DNA of 10,594 bases from an uncultured Clostridium sp. (GTDB lineage Bacteria > Bacillota > Clostridia > Clostridiales > Clostridiaceae). Shown here one piece after another: positions 6,470-10,594 of this stretch (the stretch's first letter is position 1; each line of letters starts with the position of its first letter). Made by a program: the position numbers and the translations under genes. The stretch lies in the NCBI GenBank assembly GCA_946575275.1, contig CAMNZV010000035.1, positions 1-10,594 on the forward strand. Reading direction: 5' to 3'. The notes beneath the pieces are model-generated. The model saw only the letters and a program-made list of their open reading frames with translations, was not told where the DNA came from and did not search any database.

Positions 6470-6892
6470 ATGGCCATTGGATTATAGGTACAAGGATTTA
6501 GAGCCTTATATTGATAGAAGAACTGTAATGATCCACTATACAAGGCACTTGCAAAGCTATGTTGATAATTTAAATAAGTTACTTAAAGGATATGAGAATT
6601 TTACAAATAACAAATCCTTAGAAGAAATTTTAGCAAAACCTTTAGAGATACCAGAGGAAATAAGGGGAGGGGTAATAAATCAAGGTGGTGGAGTATCTAA
6701 CCATAATATATATTTTTCTATTTTAAGCAAGAATCCCAAAAAAACTCCAAGTGGAAAGTTCTTAAAGGCTATAAATAATAGCTTTGGAAGTGTTAACAAT
6801 TTAATAGATGATCTATCAAATAAAACAATTAAGGTATTTGGAATATAATTGACTGGCAGAAGGTTGAAGACAGGTATTATATGGGCCTCTAA
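6456..6892 (+). pseudogene. Fe/Mn superoxide dismutase gene with internal frameshifting deletion
   Basis: The first 129 codons encode a recognisable Fe/Mn superoxide dismutase. They include the N-terminal hairpin domain with YKDLEPYIDRRTVMIHYTRHLQSYVDNLN (metal ligand His27) and NQGGGVSNHNIYFSIL (ligand His83). The C-terminal domain begins with the usual FGS...VFG and then hits a stop at 6846-6848. In another frame, from 6839, the expected C-terminal end resumes as WNIIDWQKVEDRYYMGL with a stop at 6890-6892. Family members have about 60 residues between VFG and the WWN-x-x-(D/N)W tail, holding the DVWEHAYY segment with the third and fourth metal ligands (Asp, His). That piece is missing and the two halves are out of frame, so active enzyme cannot be made. 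The junction lies at TGGA (6839-6842), which fits both flanks. Intact, the enzyme would convert superoxide to hydrogen peroxide and oxygen in the cytoplasm. A GGGTGGGA site precedes the ATG. Confidence 0.85.
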
Positions 6893-6900
6893 GTGAGGTC

Positions 6901-6929
6901 TTGTGTATATAAGACTAAAATTATATAAT
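6901..6929 (+). promoter_or_regulatory. metH: Sigma-A-type promoter of metH
   Basis: TTGTGT (6901-6906) and a perfect TATAAT (6924-6929) are separated by 17 bp and lie directly behind the end of the sod remnant. The predicted leader to ATG 6963 is only about 27 nt. No SAM or cobalamin riboswitch fits, and none is visible. Confidence 0.7.
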
Positions 6930-6962
6930 AGTGTTAATACATATATAGAAGAGGAGTTAAGG

Positions 6963-9900
6963 ATGAATAAGGATACTTTAATTAACATATTAAAAACAAG
7001 AATTTTAGTTTTAGATGGTGCAATGGGAACCATGATACAAGGTTTTAGATTAAAAGAATCAGATTTTAGAGGAGATTTATTTAAGGATTCTTTAAAAGAT
7101 TTAAAAGGTAATAATGATTTATTATCAATAACAAAACCTGATGTAATTAAAGAAATACATAGAAAGTTTTTAGAAGCAGGAGCAGATATAATTGAAACTA
7201 ATACATTTAATTCCACCTCTATTTCACAGGATGATTATGATTTAGCAGATAAAGTTTATGAACTAAACTACAAGTCAGCTGTACTTGCAAAAGAAATTGC
7301 AGATGAATATACATTAAAAGAACCATCAAAACCAAGGTTTGTTGCAGGTGCAATAGGTCCAACTAACAAAACAGCATCATTATCCCCAGATGTAGAAAAT
7401 CCAGGATATAGAAATATAAGTTTTGATGACTTAGTTAATTCCTATAAGGAACAAATAACAGCCTTAATGGATGGAAATATTGATTGTTTATTAATAGAAA
7501 CCATTTTTGATACCTTAAATGCAAGAGCTGCTATTTTTGCAGCAAATAGGGTATTTATAGAAAAAAATAAAAGTATTCCAATTATGATTTCAGGAACTTT
7601 AACTGATAAATCAGGAAGAACTTTATCAGGACAAAAATTAGATGCCTTTGCAAAATCTATTAGAAATGAAAATGTTATTTCTATTGGATTGAACTGTTCC
7701 TTTGGTGGAGCTGAATTAATGCCATTTATTAAAGAATTATCAAAAACTCAAGATATGTACATATCAGTTTATCCAAATGCAGGACTTCCAAATATTTTAG
7801 GTGAATATGATGAAAGCCCAAGTATTACTGCTAGCTTTATAGAGGAACTTGCAAAGGAAAACCATGTAAATATAGTTGGTGGATGTTGTGGGACAACACC
7901 AGAACATATTAAAGAAATAGCAAATAAGGTTCAAGGTATTAAACCAAGGAAAATACCTAACATAAAAAAAGAAAGTATATACTGTGGACTTGAAATTGTT
8001 AAAAGTAGTAGTATAAACAATTTTATTAATATTGGAGAAAGAACAAATGTTGCAGGATCTGCCAAATTTGCAAGACTTATACGTGAGAAAAAATATGAAG
8101 AGGCTTTATCAATTGCAAAAGAACAGGTAGAAAATGGTGCTCAAATAATTGATGTTAACTTTGATGATGGGCTTTTAGATGGAAAAGAGGAAATGGAATA
8201 TTTTCTAAGGCTTATAGCTTCAGAACCTGATATAGCATCAAGACCTATTATGATTGATTCTTCAAGATGGGAGGTTATAGAAGCAGGGCTAAAAAGTATC
8301 CAAGGGAAGCCTATTGTAAATTCTATATCTCTTAAAAATGGGGAAGAGGAATTTCTAGAACATGGAAAGGTTGTACGAGATTTTGGTGCAGCGGTTGTTG
8401 TAATGGCATTTGATGAAAAGGGGCAGGCAGATACCTATGAAAAGAAAATTAGTATTTGCAAAAGAGCTTATGACTTATTAACTAAAGAGATAAATTTTCC
8501 ACCAGAAGATATAATTTTTGATCCTAATATTTTAACAATTGCAACTGGTATGGAAGAACATGATAATTATGCTGTAGATTACATAAATGCTGTTAAGTGG
8601 ATAAAGGAAAACCTACCTTACGCTAAAGTTTCTGGTGGGGTATCTAATTTATCATTTTCTTTTAGGGGTAATAATACTATAAGAGAGGCAATGCATTCAG
8701 TATTCTTATATTATGCAATAGATGCAGGTATGGATATGGGAATTGTAAACCCTGGAATGATTCAAATATATGATGATATTCCAAAGGATTTATTAGCATT
8801 AGTTGAAGATGTAGTATTAAATAAGAATAAGGATGCAGGGGAAAAACTACTTGAAAAGGCTGAATTTTATAAAAATGATAATAATAAAGCTGAAATAAAC
8901 AAGAATATATGGCGTGAAGATGGCCTAGAGGAAAGGCTTAGCTATTCTTTAGTTAAAGGTATAACAGAATTTTTAGATGAAGATTTACAGGAGGCTGTAA
9001 AAAAATATGATAGTCCCCTTGAAATTATTGAAGGTCCTTTAATGGCAGGTATGAGCAAGGTTGGAGATTTATTTGGTGATGGTAGAATGTTTTTACCACA
9101 GGTAGTTAAATCTGCTAGAGTTATGAAAAAGGCTGTTAATTTCTTACTTCCATATATAGAAGCAAATAAGAAGGAAGGGGAAACCTCAAAGGCAGGAAAA
9201 ATATTAATTGCAACTGTTAAGGGGGATGTTCATGATATTGGTAAAAATATTGTTGGAGTTGTGCTTGCTTGTAATAATTTTGAAATTGTTGATTTAGGAG
9301 TTATGACACCTTGTGAACAAATAATTGAAACAGCTATAAAAGAAAAAGTTGATATAATTGGTCTAAGTGGACTTATTACACCTTCCTTAGATGAAATGAT
9401 TAATGTTGCAGCAGAAATGGAGAAGAAGGGACTTAATATACCTATTTTAATTGGAGGAGCTACAACATCTAAAATGCATACTGCTTTAAAAATTGATCCA
9501 AAATATAGTGGACCTGTTATTTATGGATTTGATGCTTCTAAAACAGTTGAAATATGCAAAAATCTTCTTCAAAGTAACAGAGAAGATTTTATTAATAATA
9601 CAAAGGCTGAATATAAGGTTTTAAGAGAAAGCTATAATAAGGTTGAAAGAAACATGTTATCTTTAGAAAAGGCAAGGGATAATAAGTATTTAGTTGATTG
9701 GAATAATAAAGAAATATCAAAACCTAACTTTTTAGGAATTAAAGAAATTAATAATTACAAAGTAGGAGATTTAAGAAAATATATAGATTGGACTTTTTTC
9801 TTTATTGCTTGGGAAATGAAAAAGAGATATCCTGAAATTTTAGAGGATAAAGAATACGGCATAGAGGCTAAAAAGCTACTAAGTGACGCTAATAAAATGC

Positions 9901-10594
9901 TAGATTTACTTGAAGAAAAATCAATAATTGAACTAAAGGGAATTATTGGGATATTCAATGCTAATTCAAATGGGGACAATATTGAAGTCTACAATGAAGA
10001 GGGAAAAATATTAACTACATTTAATTTATTTAGACAACAAAAACCTCACACTAAGGGACCTTATATTTGTTTATCTGACTTTGTTGCCCCAAAGGAAGTT
10101 TTGAAAAAAGATTATATTGGAGGCTTTGTTGTAACAGCAGGTCTTGGAGCTAAAAAGTATGAAGAAGAATTAAAGGCAAGTGGTGATGACTATAGTGCAA
10201 TAATGTTAAAATTATTATGTGATAGGTTAGCTGAAGCTTTTACTGAAAAATTACATGAAGACGTAAGAAAAGAATATTATGGATATAGCAAAGAGGAAAA
10301 TTTAAGTATTGAGGAAATGTTTGCTATGAAATATAGTGGTATAAGGCCAGCCTTTGGATATTCTTCTTTAATTGATCAAAGTGAAATGACAAAGTTATTT
10401 AATCTTTTAAATGTAGAGGAAACTATAGGAGTTAAACTTACAGAAAGTTTTATGATGGTTCCTGTAGCCTCTGTTAGTGGGTTATATCTAGCTTCAGATG
10501 AATCGAGGTATTTTGATGCTAATTTAATAGATAAGGATCAAGCAATAGATTATGCAAAAAGAAATGGTATATCATTGGAGCTTTTAGAAAAAAG
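6963..10594 (+). CDS. metH: Cobalamin-dependent methionine synthase, 3'-truncated by window edge
   Basis: The frame is open from ATG 6963 (GAGGAG six bases upstream) to the window end, about 1210 codons. E. coli MetH has 1227 residues, and the last visible residues ([17 protein letters not shown]) align to about ten residues before its end. The enzyme moves a methyl group from methyltetrahydrofolate through cob(I)alamin to homocysteine, making methionine in the cytoplasm. All four modules are present. The homocysteine domain (about 1-315) carries the zinc cysteines Cys245, Cys308 and Cys309. The folate domain starts near 355 with [14 protein letters not shown]. The cobalamin cap and Rossmann domains (about 650-880) contain GDVHDIGKN with the cobalt-ligand His757. 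The AdoMet reactivation domain (about 890 onward) has RPAFGY at 1128-1133. No frameshift is seen. It has its own promoter and may be transcribed alone; what follows is outside the window. Confidence 0.96.
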   Translation, partial: MNKDTLINILKTRILVLDGAMGTMIQGFRLKESDFRGDLFKDSLKDLKGNNDLLSITKPDVIKEIHRKFLEAGADIIETNTFNSTSISQDDYDLADKVYELNYKSAVLAKEIADEYTLKEPSKPRFVAGAIGPTNKTASLSPDVENPGYRNISFDDLVNSYKEQITALMDGNIDCLLIETIFDTLNARAAIFAANRVFIEKNKSIPIMISGTLTDKSGRTLSGQKLDAFAKSIRNENVISIGLNCSFGGAELMPFIKELSKTQDMYISVYPNAGLPNILGEYDESPSITASFIEELAKENHVNIVGGCCGTTPEHIKEIANKVQGIKPRKIPNIKKESIYCGLEIVKSSSINNFINIGERTNVAGSAKFARLIREKKYEEALSIAKEQVENGAQIIDVNFDDGLLDGKEEMEYFLRLIASEPDIASRPIMIDSSRWEVIEAGLKSIQGKPIVNSISLKNGEEEFLEHGKVVRDFGAAVVVMAFDEKGQADTYEKKISICKRAYDLLTKEINFPPEDIIFDPNILTIATGMEEHDNYAVDYINAVKWIKENLPYAKVSGGVSNLSFSFRGNNTIREAMHSVFLYYAIDAGMDMGIVNPGMIQIYDDIPKDLLALVEDVVLNKNKDAGEKLLEKAEFYKNDNNKAEINKNIWREDGLEERLSYSLVKGITEFLDEDLQEAVKKYDSPLEIIEGPLMAGMSKVGDLFGDGRMFLPQVVKSARVMKKAVNFLLPYIEANKKEGETSKAGKILIATVKGDVHDIGKNIVGVVLACNNFEIVDLGVMTPCEQIIETAIKEKVDIIGLSGLITPSLDEMINVAAEMEKKGLNIPILIGGATTSKMHTALKIDPKYSGPVIYGFDASKTVEICKNLLQSNREDFINNTKAEYKVLRESYNKVERNMLSLEKARDNKYLVDWNNKEISKPNFLGIKEINNYKVGDLRKYIDWTFFFIAWEMKKRYPEILEDKEYGIEAKKLLSDANKMLDLLEEKSIIELKGIIGIFNANSNGDNIEVYNEEGKILTTFNLFRQQKPHTKGPYICLSDFVAPKEVLKKDYIGGFVVTAGLGAKKYEEELKASGDDYSAIMLKLLCDRLAEAFTEKLHEDVRKEYYGYSKEENLSIEEMFAMKYSGIRPAFGYSSLIDQSEMTKLFNLLNVEETIGVKLTESFMMVPVASVSGLYLASDESRYFDANLIDKDQAIDYAKRNGISLELLEK

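Noticed and set aside
6884..6918. Short hairpins after the sod remnant (6884-6900 and around 6899-6915) as a terminator
   Set aside because: The stems are only 5-6 bp, partly with a G-U pair, and no T-run follows. They overlap the metH -35 region.
6680..7216. A 178-codon open frame on the minus strand across the sod 3' end and the metH start
   Set aside because: It lies antisense to two clearly homologous coding regions, has low-complexity Leu/Ser/Ile-rich content and crosses the metH promoter. It is best explained as a shadow of the plus-strand genes.
1..10594. CRISPR arrays, insertion sequences, tRNA or rRNA genes, attachment sites
   Set aside because: I saw no regularly spaced repeats, transposase motifs, tRNA cloverleaf sequences or rRNA segments anywhere in the window.

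Overview
The window is AT-rich DNA (roughly 70-75% A+T by eye) with AGGAGG-type ribosome binding sites, frequent TTG starts, short intergenic gaps and U-tailed hairpin terminators. With proteins of clostridial character, this points to a chromosomal segment of a Clostridium (sensu stricto) or close relative. The species cannot be read from the sequence.

Layout from left to right. (1) Positions 1-804 hold the 3' part of an integral-membrane acyltransferase-3 family gene that begins outside the window. It ends at a bidirectional terminator that it shares with a convergent small thioredoxin-fold gene of the PedC/BrcD bacteriocin-accessory type (869-1216, minus strand). (2) A cycA-like permease for D-serine, D-alanine and glycine (1372-2760) is followed after 40 nt by a family-2 glycosyltransferase (2801-3784) and a very strong terminator. 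(3) A membrane-anchored metallophosphoesterase (3958-4887) and a tRNA-dihydrouridine synthase (4920-5840) look like a two-gene operon. It is driven by a promoter with a 19-bp spacer and an internal dyad, the architecture of MerR-family-regulated promoters, and ends at a clear terminator. (4) A small kinase-fold protein (5969-6409) precedes a broken Fe/Mn superoxide dismutase gene. (5) A nearly complete cobalamin-dependent methionine synthase gene, metH, starts at 6963 behind its own promoter and leaves the window about ten codons before its expected end.

Most genes are ordinary housekeeping or surface functions, and no multi-gene defence, CRISPR, mobile or biosynthetic system is visible. The observations most worth following are these. 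The superoxide dismutase gene lost about 60 internal codons, including two of its four metal ligands, with its C-terminal tail surviving in another frame. A perfect 19-bp inverted repeat places that gene's start codon in the stem and its ribosome binding site in the loop. A MerR-type promoter lies before the phosphoesterase-dus pair. The kinase-fold protein is minimal and appears to lack its catalytic-loop Asn. Intergenic stretches are all under about 175 nt, so there is no long gene-free region.
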